From the NCBI GenBank assembly GCA_964462865.1, contig CAYWZO010000017.1, positions 1 through 36,378 on the forward strand: a DNA stretch of 36,378 nucleotides, read 5' to 3'. The notes under the pieces are model-generated. The model saw only the letters and a list, made by a program, of their open reading frames with translations. It did not search any database and was not told the DNA's origin. The stretch comes from Fen-1077 sp964462865. GTDB lineage: Bacteria; Chloroflexota; Dehalococcoidia; Dehalococcoidales; RBG-16-60-22. Below are positions 13,360 through 21,062 of the stretch, one piece after another. Made by a program: the position numbers and the translations under genes. The number at the start of each line of letters is the position of its first letter. The stretch's first letter is position 1.

Positions 13360-15225
13360 TTACCTGCCGAAGAATATGCCTCCGCCCGGGGCTCTCTGCT
13401 GGGATGAGGATGACGTTGTCGTCGTGTTGGTGCCCTTGGGTACGATTATATTTTCACCCTCGGTCAGTCCTTCGGTTATTTCGGTGTTCTGCCAGTCGCT
13501 CAAACCCGTCTGCACAACGCGTTTTTCGGTAGTGCCGTCAGCCTTGACCACCTGGACGGTGCTCTGGTTCCCCGCTTGGGTGATGGCGCTATTGGGCACC
13601 AGCAGGACGTTGCTCCTCTGCGCCACAATGAGGTCCACGGTACCGGTGAGGCCCTGCTTGAGCTGGAAGCTCTGCGTTATCGTGGACGGCAGCTGGCTGG
13701 TGGAAGGAGCGGATGACCCTGTCCCGGACGGCGGCGTGAAGCCCTCCGGTAACGTTATCCCGGACCTTGGTGAAAAGCCCTCCGGCGTACCGCCCTGTTG
13801 CTGGAGCGCCTCTGCCTGTTCCTGGGTAATTCTGCCAGAATCGACCATCCGCTGGAGCGCGGCTGAAAGCTGCCCGGTGGTATTGGCTGTAGATGTTGCT
13901 GGTGAGGTGCTGGCCGCTTGCAACCTGGCCACCGTCTCCGCATCGACTTCTACCTTAACGGCATAGTTCACCACACCCGAGGATATGGTAGCCGTGGGGG
14001 CGATATGAGTAATCTTAGCAGGTAGTTTAACGCCGGTGATGGCATTCAGGCTGATGGTGGCGTCTCCTCCGAGACCAACCTTCATGATATCCATTTCGCT
14101 GACGAGGATATCGGCTTCAAACCGGTTGGGGTCGGCCACGGTTACCGCCACGGTACCTTTGAGCACCTCATCGCCGCCGCTGACGTAAACCTTGGTGACA
14201 AAACCGTCAAAGGGCGCCTTGATTTCAGGGCTTTTCGCCTGGGCGTCATCCAGTTTCTGCTGCGTATCCCCCAGGTTGCTGTTGGCGTCTTTAAGGTCTA
14301 ATGTGGCATTCTCTATAGTCTGTTGCTGTTTGGTCACAGCGTATTTGGCATCGTCAACCGCTATCTGTTTCGCTATCACATCAGCCATGGCGTCACCCAC
14401 GGCTATTTTGGTATCCTGCAGGGCCAAAACAGCCTGCTGCACTGCGAGTTGTTTCTGGGCTATCAGCAAGGCTACATCGGCGGAGGTTGTGGTGCTGGCA
14501 CCGGTCAACAGTTCTGCCAGGTCAGCCTGGTATTCAATTAGTGCTTGTTGCGCATTACCTTTCTGTTCTAGCCAATACAACCAATTTATACCTTCAAATC
14601 CTCCCGAAAGATTGCCTGAAACAAATATATTCGCCATTTTTAAAGCAAATTCAGCATTATCGATCTGGTCCTGTATATCCTTCACTTCATCGATATCGTG
14701 CAGGGTGTTGTTGGCGGAAATCACCGCCAGTTCTGCTTGCTTAACCGCAAGCTCTTTGGATGTCACCGTCCGTTCCGTCTTGGTCACGTTGTTTTCCGCG
14801 GTGGTGACCGCCCGCTCCAGGCTGGCCAGCGACCGCTCGGCATCGGTCACCGCGATAGTTTTCGTCGTTACCGTGCGCTGGGCCGTGGTCAAAGTTTTTT
14901 CCAGGTTATCCAGCTGTTCATTCCATTCATCGATATCCAGCGTGACCAGCACCTGGCCTTCTTGCACCGTTTCGCCTTCTTCCACCAGGACGCTGCCGAT
15001 GGTGCCCTTGGTCCCGGTGGGATAGAAGAGGTCGATGGGGAGGTCTTCCGTGACCGAGAGGGCCAGATTACCGGCGGCGGTGATAGTGAGCGAGATGTCT
15101 CCCCTTTTCACGGTATATTCCTGGGTGCTGGCGGTGTTATCGGTCTCTTCGGAGCCGCACCCGATAAGGGTAACTGCCAGCGCTCCGGCTACCAGTACCG
15201 CCGTCAGTGTTTTCAATAATTTCAT
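13360..15225 (-). CDS. MacA/HlyD-like periplasmic adaptor lipoprotein
   Basis: 621-residue membrane fusion protein. A lipoprotein signal ends in LIGC (Cys23). The N-terminal lipoyl half (IGSVLVEEGETVQEGQVLVTL) is followed by a very long helical hairpin (about residues 100-330) rich in repeating TV..K..AV patterns, then the second lipoyl half (IKAPFDGFVTKVYVSGGDEV) and beta-barrel and membrane-proximal domains. An unusual Ser/Thr/Gln/Pro-rich insert at about 440-510 contains MVDSGRITQEQAEAL (460-474), which recurs in the secreted protein at 17566-18042. ATG 15225 is chosen for GGGAG seven bases upstream and the proper signal peptide. The protein is longer than typical MacA (about 370 residues) because of the hairpin and the insert. 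Confidence 0.9.
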   Translation of the reverse strand: MKLLKTLTAVLVAGALAVTLIGCGSEETDNTASTQEYTVKRGDISLTITAAGNLALSVTEDLPIDLFYPTGTKGTIGSVLVEEGETVQEGQVLVTLDIDEWNEQLDNLEKTLTTAQRTVTTKTIAVTDAERSLASLERAVTTAENNVTKTERTVTSKELAVKQAELAVISANNTLHDIDEVKDIQDQIDNAEFALKMANIFVSGNLSGGFEGINWLYWLEQKGNAQQALIEYQADLAELLTGASTTTSADVALLIAQKQLAVQQAVLALQDTKIAVGDAMADVIAKQIAVDDAKYAVTKQQQTIENATLDLKDANSNLGDTQQKLDDAQAKSPEIKAPFDGFVTKVYVSGGDEVLKGTVAVTVADPNRFEADILVSEMDIMKVGLGGDATISLNAITGVKLPAKITHIAPTATISSGVVNYAVKVEVDAETVARLQAASTSPATSTANTTGQLSAALQRMVDSGRITQEQAEALQQQGGTPEGFSPRSGITLPEGFTPPSGTGSSAPSTSQLPSTITQSFQLKQGLTGTVDLIVAQRSNVLLVPNSAITQAGNQSTVQVVKADGTTEKRVVQTGLSDWQNTEITEGLTEGENIIVPKGTNTTTTSSSSQQRAPGGGIFFGR

Positions 15226-15319
15226 GATATTTCTCCCGTACCTGATTTTATTTTCCAACGACCTTTTCGATACACTGGTTGTTTATGAATATGTGCCATA
15301 TAATTGTTATAAATATTAT

Positions 15320-16750
15320 TTATTTTGTTTCACTATTCACTACCGGCAGGCTGAAGGTAAAGACCGTGCCCTGCCCGGGCTTGCTCCTGACGTCGATTCT
15401 GCCGCCGTGGGCTTCCACCAGGCGTTTGGCTATCGTCAGGCCGAGGCCCGTACCGCCGGTGGCCCGCGTCCGTGACCTGTCCACGCGGTAGAAACGTTCG
15501 AATACCAGCGGCAGGTCTTCCACCGGTATACCTTCGCCGGTATCGGCGACGCTGATGAAAATATTGCCTGTTTCCTGCCAGGCCTTTACGGTTACCCGGC
15601 CTTCTGGACCGGTATGCGCCACGGCATTATCTAAGAGGTTATACAGTACCTGTTTAATCCGGTGAGAATCAATATTGGCCTCCGGTAGTGCTGGCGGCAG
15701 GTCTGTGGATATATTTATATTCTTAGCGGCCGCTTCGGCCTGTAAAGCGGTAACGGTTTCCTGAACCAGCCTGGTAACATCTTCGGGCTGAAATATCAGC
15801 TTCAATTCACCGGCGTCAGCCAGGCTTAACTCTTGCAGGTCATCAACGAGGCGGGAGAGCGAAGAAGCCTCTTGATTGAGAAGATGAACGGTGGATGTGT
15901 TGGGTTTAACCACACCGTCCTGTATGGCTTCAAGGTAGCCGCGCAGGTTGGACAGAGGCGTTCTTAGCTCATGGGCGACATCGGCGACCATGTTGCGGCG
16001 CAGGTTTTCGTTACGCTCTAGATCATCGGCCATGGTATTAAAGGAACGGCCCAGTTCGCCCATTTCTCCTTTATCCTTGAAATCTACCCGGTGGGAAAAG
16101 TCGCCTTTCCCGAATTTCCTCGCAGCGCTGGTGAGTGCCTTGACCGGCGCCAGGATGCGGCGCGACAGGAAAAAGGTCAATAGAAAAGCCGTGGCTATGG
16201 CCAGCAGGCCGCCCCAGAGGAAGAAACGCCCTATAGTGTTATAGGTAATCTGCAACGACGTAAGGTTGAGGTCCGGGAAGCCTCCGTGAGTGATATAAAG
16301 CATGCCAGTGGGTGACGTTCCCGCCAGCGGCATGGCGGTCTGGTCCGGGGCAGTTGTTTCCTGGCCTGGTCTAAGAAAACCTCCTCCTATTCTCCCGGTT
16401 ACGGTTGCCACCGGCAGCCCAGGGTCTTTGGAAGCGTAGGTAGTACCCAGAAGTTTGCCTTCAGAATCGGCCATGACGGTACCGGCGTTATCGGTCAGGA
16501 TGATGCGCAGGTTGTAAAGGTTGCTCCACTGGATGACCTGGGGCTGGACACCTTCCCACGTTTTAGCGAACTGGTAGTAACGGGCTAGTTCCGTTCCCAC
16601 CCTCCTATCCTGCGCTGTCTGTAACCTCTCTCCGATACGGCTGATTTCACCGCGCGTGGTCCGGTAAGTAAAGAAAAACACCGTACCGATGATGAGGACG
16701 ATGATGACGGTAAAGGCGGCCAGCAGCCTGAAGTTAAGACTATGCGTCAC
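15320..16750 (-). CDS. Membrane sensor histidine kinase (HAMP-HisKA-HATPase)
   Basis: 476-residue sensor kinase. Membrane helix 1 spans about residues 7-29, an extracytoplasmic sensor region follows, helix 2 is near 185-207, then HAMP, HisKA with the phospho-accepting His in VAHELRTPLSNL (about residue 264), and the ATPase domain with N-box LLDNAVAHT, G1 DTGEGIP, F-box FERFYRVDRSR and G2 GGTGLGLTIAKRL. GTG 16750 is chosen: GGAG lies eight bases upstream inside the regulator gene and the overlap is only 11 bases, while the ATG at 16783 has no ribosome site. It pairs with the OmpR-type regulator and lies directly upstream of the efflux operon, which it probably controls. Confidence 0.94.
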   Translation of the reverse strand: MTHSLNFRLLAAFTVIIVLIIGTVFFFTYRTTRGEISRIGERLQTAQDRRVGTELARYYQFAKTWEGVQPQVIQWSNLYNLRIILTDNAGTVMADSEGKLLGTTYASKDPGLPVATVTGRIGGGFLRPGQETTAPDQTAMPLAGTSPTGMLYITHGGFPDLNLTSLQITYNTIGRFFLWGGLLAIATAFLLTFFLSRRILAPVKALTSAARKFGKGDFSHRVDFKDKGEMGELGRSFNTMADDLERNENLRRNMVADVAHELRTPLSNLRGYLEAIQDGVVKPNTSTVHLLNQEASSLSRLVDDLQELSLADAGELKLIFQPEDVTRLVQETVTALQAEAAAKNINISTDLPPALPEANIDSHRIKQVLYNLLDNAVAHTGPEGRVTVKAWQETGNIFISVADTGEGIPVEDLPLVFERFYRVDRSRTRATGGTGLGLTIAKRLVEAHGGRIDVRSKPGQGTVFTFSLPVVNSETK

Positions 16751-17435
16751 GGGTGTTCTCCAGAAGCTTATAGCCGGCTCCATAGACCGTTTTTAAATAA
16801 CGGGGGTGATGGGGGTCGGGTTCCAGCTTGCGACGCAGTTTAAGGATGTGGACGTCGATGGTGCGGTCGAAGCCGTTGAAATCATGGCCGAGGGCCTTAT
16901 CGATAATCTGGGCACGGCTGAAAACACGGCCTGGCTCTTTTATTAATGCCCCCAGCAACTTGAACTCGATAGGGGTAAGGTTCAAGGGTTTTCTTTCCAG
17001 GAATGCCTCGTGTTTCAGGAAGTCCACGATAAGTTCGCCGTATTCGATCCTGTCCGGACCGCGCTCGCCGGGCAGGCGGCGCAGTACTGCCCTTACCCTG
17101 GCCGCCAGTTCCCTGGGGCTGAAGGGTTTGGTAACATAATCGTCAGCGCCGAGTTCCAGTCCTTTAAGTCTATCTTCATCGGTGGTCAGGGCGGTAAGCA
17201 TAATAATCGGGACATCGGATTCATCCCGGAGGATACGGCAGACCTCCAGACCGCTGATACCGGGCAGCATAAGGTCGAGGACGATGAGGTCCGGATGGTT
17301 TTCCCGTGCCAGTCGCAGCGCTTCATTGCCGTCGCTGGCGGTGATAACACGATAGCCATCCCGGTTCAGGTAGAGCTTCACCAGCTCTGCGGTCTTGATA
17401 TCATCATCAACTACCAGGACTTTTTTCCCCGCCAT
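16740..17435 (-). CDS. OmpR/PhoB-family response regulator
   Basis: 231-residue two-domain regulator. The receiver domain has the acidic pocket VVDDD near residues 8-12, the phospho-acceptor in LIVLDLMLPGISG (Asp near residue 54), the switch Thr in MLTALT and the Lys in VTKPFSPREL. The C-terminal winged helix (about 130-228) shows LTPIEFKLLGALIKEPGRVF, the recognition segment DRTIDVHILKLRRKLE and the wing TVYGAGYKL. GAGG precedes ATG 17435. A tandem 11-bp-spaced repeat in its own promoter (17479-17502) fits autoregulation by this class. Confidence 0.96.
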   Translation of the reverse strand: MAGKKVLVVDDDIKTAELVKLYLNRDGYRVITASDGNEALRLARENHPDLIVLDLMLPGISGLEVCRILRDESDVPIIMLTALTTDEDRLKGLELGADDYVTKPFSPRELAARVRAVLRRLPGERGPDRIEYGELIVDFLKHEAFLERKPLNLTPIEFKLLGALIKEPGRVFSRAQIIDKALGHDFNGFDRTIDVHILKLRRKLEPDPHHPRYLKTVYGAGYKLLENTRDA

Positions 17436-17478
17436 TATTAAACCTCGGCACTACACTCGATTTATATAATGTTATAAC

Positions 17479-17502
17479 ATAAATGTTAAGATATTGTTAA
17501 AT
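17479..17502 (-). promoter_or_regulatory. Candidate response-regulator box at the regulator's own promoter
   Basis: On the minus strand TTAACA occurs twice exactly 11 bases apart (17495-17500 and 17484-17489), the geometry of OmpR/PhoB-type direct-repeat operators. The repeats lie about 17 bases upstream of an AT-rich -10 candidate near 17462-17467, so a bound dimer would occupy the -35 region. A similar box occurs at 18078-18101. Confidence 0.5.
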
Positions 17503-17509
17503 TAATAAT

Positions 17510-17535
17510 AAGGAGGGGGATTTATCCCCCTCCTT
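17510..17535. terminator. Hairpin terminator between the secreted protein gene and the regulator
   Basis: AAGGAGGGGGA and TCCCCCTCCTT form a perfect 11-bp stem around TTTA. On the minus strand it follows the stop of the secreted protein gene by about 30 bases and continues into ATTATTAATTT, an imperfect T-rich tract; on the plus strand GATTTTTC follows. It separates that gene from the regulator-kinase transcript. Confidence 0.75.
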
Positions 17536-17565
17536 GATTTTTCTTGATGTGCCTAGATTAGTTGG

Positions 17566-18042
17566 TTACTCTGCGTTATCGGGAGCGCACCAGCCGCGGA
17601 ACATCTTGCCCATCCGGTCAAAACCGCGTGGCATTGCGGGAGCGCGCTTTTCAAACCCGAAAGGAAGGTCTTCCGGTTTGGACTCCAGCCACTGCTTGAA
17701 TTCATCAGTCGTCATTTGCGGCCGGGCTTCCAGCCACGCTTTCAGTGCGTCAAGCTGTTCTTGGGTTATTTTACCTTCATCTACCAGCTTCTGCCACATC
17801 TGGTCCCTGGCCTCGGTCGATAATTGTTTTTGAGCCTCGGCAAAGGCTTTCTGCAGCTCCGCGGCATCGATGGTATTGCCGGTGTTGGTCTGATAGACCT
17901 GGGCGACCCTCTCATAGAGCGTCTCTTTTACTGTCTTCGTCCCTTCGTCATCCGCCTGGGCCATAGCCACTGCGCCCAGCGTAGCTCCCAGGACAAGCAC
18001 CGCCGCCAGCGCGATAAATATCACCTTTTTATGTTTCCTCAT
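17566..18042 (-). CDS. Secreted helical protein (DUF2680-like), possible partner of the efflux/two-component system
   Basis: 158-residue exported protein. The signal peptide covers residues 1-30 (MRKHKK, hydrophobic stretch, cleavage near AMAQA). The mature part is mostly charged helix and resembles small secreted proteins with a xGxITQEQxxAL helix-turn-helix (DUF2680-like, my reading). LVDEGKITQEQLDAL at 86-100 and the tail FGFEKRAPAMPRGF (128-141) match MVDSGRITQEQAEAL and the GFSPRSGITLPEGF region of the adaptor lipoprotein. A strong AGGAGG precedes ATG 18042. Its promoter carries a box like that of the response regulator. By position and type it could serve as an envelope stress sensor or accessory like CpxP, but that is inference. 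Confidence 0.72.
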   Translation of the reverse strand: MRKHKKVIFIALAAVLVLGATLGAVAMAQADDEGTKTVKETLYERVAQVYQTNTGNTIDAAELQKAFAEAQKQLSTEARDQMWQKLVDEGKITQEQLDALKAWLEARPQMTTDEFKQWLESKPEDLPFGFEKRAPAMPRGFDRMGKMFRGWCAPDNAE

Positions 18043-18077
18043 GCCATTTCACCTCCTATCAGTAAAGAGAATAACAG

Positions 18078-18101
18078 CAAAATATTAAAATCTGATTAAA
18101 T
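18078..18101 (-). promoter_or_regulatory. Second candidate response-regulator box
   Basis: On the minus strand TTTAAT repeats at 11-base spacing. The stretch aligns with the box at 17479-17502 over ATTTAAY, a short spacer, and YTTAAYATTT. It lies 36-59 bases upstream of the secreted protein start, where a promoter is expected. Support is sequence similarity and spacing only. Confidence 0.4.
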
Positions 18102-18136
18102 TTGAAAAATCTTTTGATATTTATAGAAAATACATC

Positions 18137-18198
18137 TTGACAATCACCTGTGGACCTGCTAATATTTAGGTGTACCTAAATATTAGGCATACCTAAAA
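18137..18198 (+). promoter_or_regulatory. dtxR-feoAB promoter with embedded metal-repressor operators
   Basis: TTGACA (18137-18142), a 17-base spacer and TAATAT (18160-18165) form a strong promoter. The -10 is inside an 11-bp-arm palindrome at 18161-18184 with centre TTTAGGTGTACCTAAA, which resembles the DtxR/IdeR box TTAGGTTAGSCTAACCTAA. A second palindrome, TTAGGCATACCTAA (18183-18196), follows directly. A repressor dimer here would block RNA polymerase, so the operon is predicted to be autoregulated and switched off by iron. Confidence 0.88.
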
Positions 18199-18208
18199 TG
18201 AAGCTAAG

Positions 18209-18922
18209 ATGAGCGCGAGCACTGAAGAATATCTGGAAACTTTGTATAAGCTAACGCAGGACGGTACAACCGCCGGTACTTCTGCAATTTCTAGAAGTTT
18301 AAACATCGCCCCGGCCAGTGTCACCGAAATGATGCGGAAGCTGGCGGATAAGGGTTATGTAGATTATTCTCCCTACCAGGGCGTCACCCTGACGCCGCAA
18401 GGCTACTGGATCGCCGAAAAGATGACCCGCAAGCACCGCCTGTTAGAATTGTTCCTGTATAAAATTTTAAAGATTGGCAAGCACAAGGTCCATCAGGAAG
18501 CCTGTGGACTGGAGCACGCGCTATCTGATGAGACCGCCCGGGCGATATGCAAGACCCTTAAGGCACCATATAAATGCCCTGATGACGGGCAGGTAATTCC
18601 TCCCTGTGACCTCGGTTTTGCTAGTTGTGAGGAGTGCCGGAAATGGGGGTCTGCCAATCTAGATAAAATAGGCAAGAGAGACACAAATATATTCGCAATA
18701 TCATCTCTACAAAAGGGACAGGAAGGAATTATCAGCTTTATAAGAGGGGATAGCAAGACGCTAAGCAGGATAGTAGGACTGGGTTTGACGCCGGGGACGA
18801 AAGTAATGGTCAGCCAGGTTGCGCCGCCCGGCGGGTTGGTGGAAATCAATCTCTGCGGTTCAAACTTATCTTTCGGGGATGAGATTGCCTGCAATGTTTT
18901 TGTCGAGAATGTCGCGAACTAG
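18209..18922 (+). CDS. DtxR-family iron-dependent repressor
   Basis: 237-residue metal-sensing repressor. An N-terminal winged helix (about 1-65, SISRSLNIAPASVTEMMRKL type helix-turn-helix) is followed by the dimerisation/metal domain. HQEACGLEHALSD carries Cys99, Glu102 and His103, matching Cys102, Glu105 and His106 of DtxR; MntR has Glu at the first position, so Fe(II) is more likely than Mn(II). A Cys-rich loop (Cys123, 133, 140, 143) follows. The last 70 residues are an SH3-like FeoA domain (GLGLTPGTKVMVS). First gene of dtxR-feoA-feoB, controlled by the palindromes at 18161-18196. Ribosome site before ATG 18209 is weak. Confidence 0.93.
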   Translation: MSASTEEYLETLYKLTQDGTTAGTSAISRSLNIAPASVTEMMRKLADKGYVDYSPYQGVTLTPQGYWIAEKMTRKHRLLELFLYKILKIGKHKVHQEACGLEHALSDETARAICKTLKAPYKCPDDGQVIPPCDLGFASCEECRKWGSANLDKIGKRDTNIFAISSLQKGQEGIISFIRGDSKTLSRIVGLGLTPGTKVMVSQVAPPGGLVEINLCGSNLSFGDEIACNVFVENVAN

Positions 18923-18965
18923 GACCCTAAACAAGTAAAAAAGGATACAGGAAGGGACGAATTTT

Positions 18966-19223
18966 ATGCCTGAAATAGAGCCAGTATCGCTTGCCGAGAT
19001 GCGGTCGGGCCAGAGCGGCACGGTAATCATCATCGATGGTGGGCACGGCATGGTCAACCGCCTCAATACACTCGGTATCATACCCGGAAAAAAGATTACC
19101 AAGATAAGCTCCATGCTGATGCGGGGCCCCGTGACGGTGGAAGTTGACAGGACTCAAGTGGCTTTAGGTTTCGGCATGGCTAAAAGGATAATCGTCCGCC
19201 TGTCTAACAGAACCACAGCATGA
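18966..19223 (+). CDS. feoA: Ferrous iron transport protein A
   Basis: 85-residue SH3-like FeoA protein, a small cytosolic partner required for FeoB-mediated Fe(II) uptake. Core features are VSLAEMRSGQSGTV, LNTLGIIPGKKITK and the final GFGMAKRIIVRL. GGAAGGG precedes ATG 18966. It lies 43 bases after dtxR and overlaps feoB by ATGA. Confidence 0.95.
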   Translation: MPEIEPVSLAEMRSGQSGTVIIIDGGHGMVNRLNTLGIIPGKKITKISSMLMRGPVTVEVDRTQVALGFGMAKRIIVRLSNRTTA

Positions 19224-20926
19224 AAATACTATTGATGGGTAACCCCAATGTGGGTAAAAGCGTCGTCTTCTCCCGCCTCACCGGAATCCGCGTTATCACC
19301 TCCAACTACCCCGGAACAACTGTGGGCTACACCAGGGGGCAGATGAAACTGGGTGAAGAAGTGGCCGAAGTCATTGACGTACCGGGCGCTTACACCCTGG
19401 AACCTTCCACTGAAGCCGAGGAAGTGGCAGCGCGGATGCTCGAAACCGGGGATGTGGTCATTAACGTCGTCAATGCCACTAATCTGGAGAGGAACCTGTA
19501 TTTAACCCTGCAGCTGCTGGAGAAGGGCGTACCGGTAATCGTCGATTTGAACATGTGGGATGATACCAAACATCGTGGTATCAGTATCGACCTATCGAAG
19601 CTGCGGGAAGCCCTGGGAGTACCGGTCGTTCCCACCGTCGCCGTGACCGGCGAAGGGATAAAAGAACTGGTGGAAAATATCCCGAAGGCGGTCTCGCCCC
19701 CCCACACCGCCCGCACCCGCGAGGAACGCTGGGCGGCCATCGGCAATATCATCGACCAGGTGCAAAATATCACCCACCGCCACCACACCTGGAGGGAAAG
19801 ACTCTCCGACGCCACCATTGAGCCTCTGTCCGGTGGTATTATCGGATTAGTTGTCCTGGCTGTATCATTTTTTATCATCCGTCTCATCGGCGAGGGCCTG
19901 ATTGGCTATGTTTTCGAGCCGTTGTTCCAGAACCTGTGGGCGCCGGTTCTTCTTAAACTTAGTAGCCTGATGGGTGGCACTGGCTTTTTCCACGATATTA
20001 TCATCGGCAAACTCATCGATGGAGAGGTGGACTTTGTCCAGTCTTTCGGGCTGCTGTCTACCGGTATCTATGTCCCCCTGGCCATGGTCCTTCCGTATAT
20101 CGTTTCTTTCTACTTGGTGCTCAGCCTGCTCGAAGACACCGGCTATCTCCCGCGGCTGGCCGTCCTGGTGGATACCCTCATGCACCGCCTGGGGCTGCAC
20201 GGGTATGCCATTATCCCCACGTTGCTCGGGCTTGGTTGCAATGTGCCGGCCGTCCTTGCCACCCGTATCCTGGAAAGTAAAAGGGAGCGGTTCATTGCCG
20301 CCACACTAATTTCCATCGCCGTGCCCTGCGCTGCCCTTCAGGCGATGATTATCGGGCTGGTCGGCCAGCAGGGAGCCCATTACGTAGTTATCGTTTATGG
20401 CACGTTGTTTATCGTCTGGGTTATCCTGGGGGTCATCCTCCGCCACACCGTCAAGGGATTTTCCCCCGAACTGCTTATCGAGATACCCCCGTACCGTTTA
20501 CCGCCGTGGCGGGCGGTGCTGCAGAAACTGTGGATGCGAACCTACGGGTTTTTAAAAGAGGCGTTGCCCATTATCTTGGGCGCGGTTTTCATCATCAATA
20601 TATTGTATTTCATGGGTGTATTTGAAGCTATTGCCAACTTCACCGCGCCGGTCATCACCAATCTGCTGGGGCTGCCCAAAGAAGCGGTGGCCGCGATAGT
20701 CATCGGTTTTCTACGTAAAGATGTAGCCCTGGGGATGCTGGCCCCGCTTTCATTGAGCGCCGGGCAGCTGGTCGTCAGCAGCGTCGTCCTGGCCATGTTT
20801 TTCCCCTGTATCGCAACTTTCATCGTTCTTTTGAGGGAACTGGGAGTGAGGAGTCTACTAAAATCTGTAGCGATAATGGTCGCTGCCTCGTTAATCGTTG
20901 GCGGCCTATTGAACCTTTTCCTGTAA
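19220..20926 (+). CDS. feoB: Ferrous iron transport protein B (GTPase-coupled permease)
   Basis: 568-residue Fe(II) transporter. The N-terminal G domain has G1 GNPNVGKS (7-14), the switch region with Thr in YPGTTVGYT, G3 DVPGAY and G4 in LNMWD. The membrane part shows the two Gate domains, including the conserved IPTLLGLGCNVPAVLATR with its Cys and the second copy GFLRKDVALGMLAPL, plus the C-terminal helices. It is shorter than E. coli FeoB (773 residues), lacking most spacer and C-terminal extensions but retaining the core domains. Coupled to feoA by a four-base overlap. Confidence 0.96.
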   Translation: MKILLMGNPNVGKSVVFSRLTGIRVITSNYPGTTVGYTRGQMKLGEEVAEVIDVPGAYTLEPSTEAEEVAARMLETGDVVINVVNATNLERNLYLTLQLLEKGVPVIVDLNMWDDTKHRGISIDLSKLREALGVPVVPTVAVTGEGIKELVENIPKAVSPPHTARTREERWAAIGNIIDQVQNITHRHHTWRERLSDATIEPLSGGIIGLVVLAVSFFIIRLIGEGLIGYVFEPLFQNLWAPVLLKLSSLMGGTGFFHDIIIGKLIDGEVDFVQSFGLLSTGIYVPLAMVLPYIVSFYLVLSLLEDTGYLPRLAVLVDTLMHRLGLHGYAIIPTLLGLGCNVPAVLATRILESKRERFIAATLISIAVPCAALQAMIIGLVGQQGAHYVVIVYGTLFIVWVILGVILRHTVKGFSPELLIEIPPYRLPPWRAVLQKLWMRTYGFLKEALPIILGAVFIINILYFMGVFEAIANFTAPVITNLLGLPKEAVAAIVIGFLRKDVALGMLAPLSLSAGQLVVSSVVLAMFFPCIATFIVLLRELGVRSLLKSVAIMVAASLIVGGLLNLFL

Positions 20927-21062
20927 CCCGCTCCGCCCCGCCCGAAGACCCTGCCTTTTCACCCGGCGCCGGTATCTCCTTCGCTTTTCAAAAGCGGTTC
21001 GGCAGAATATAATGGTAACAGCCTCGCACGATTAAACCCAGCGATGGGAGGTACGCTCGACC

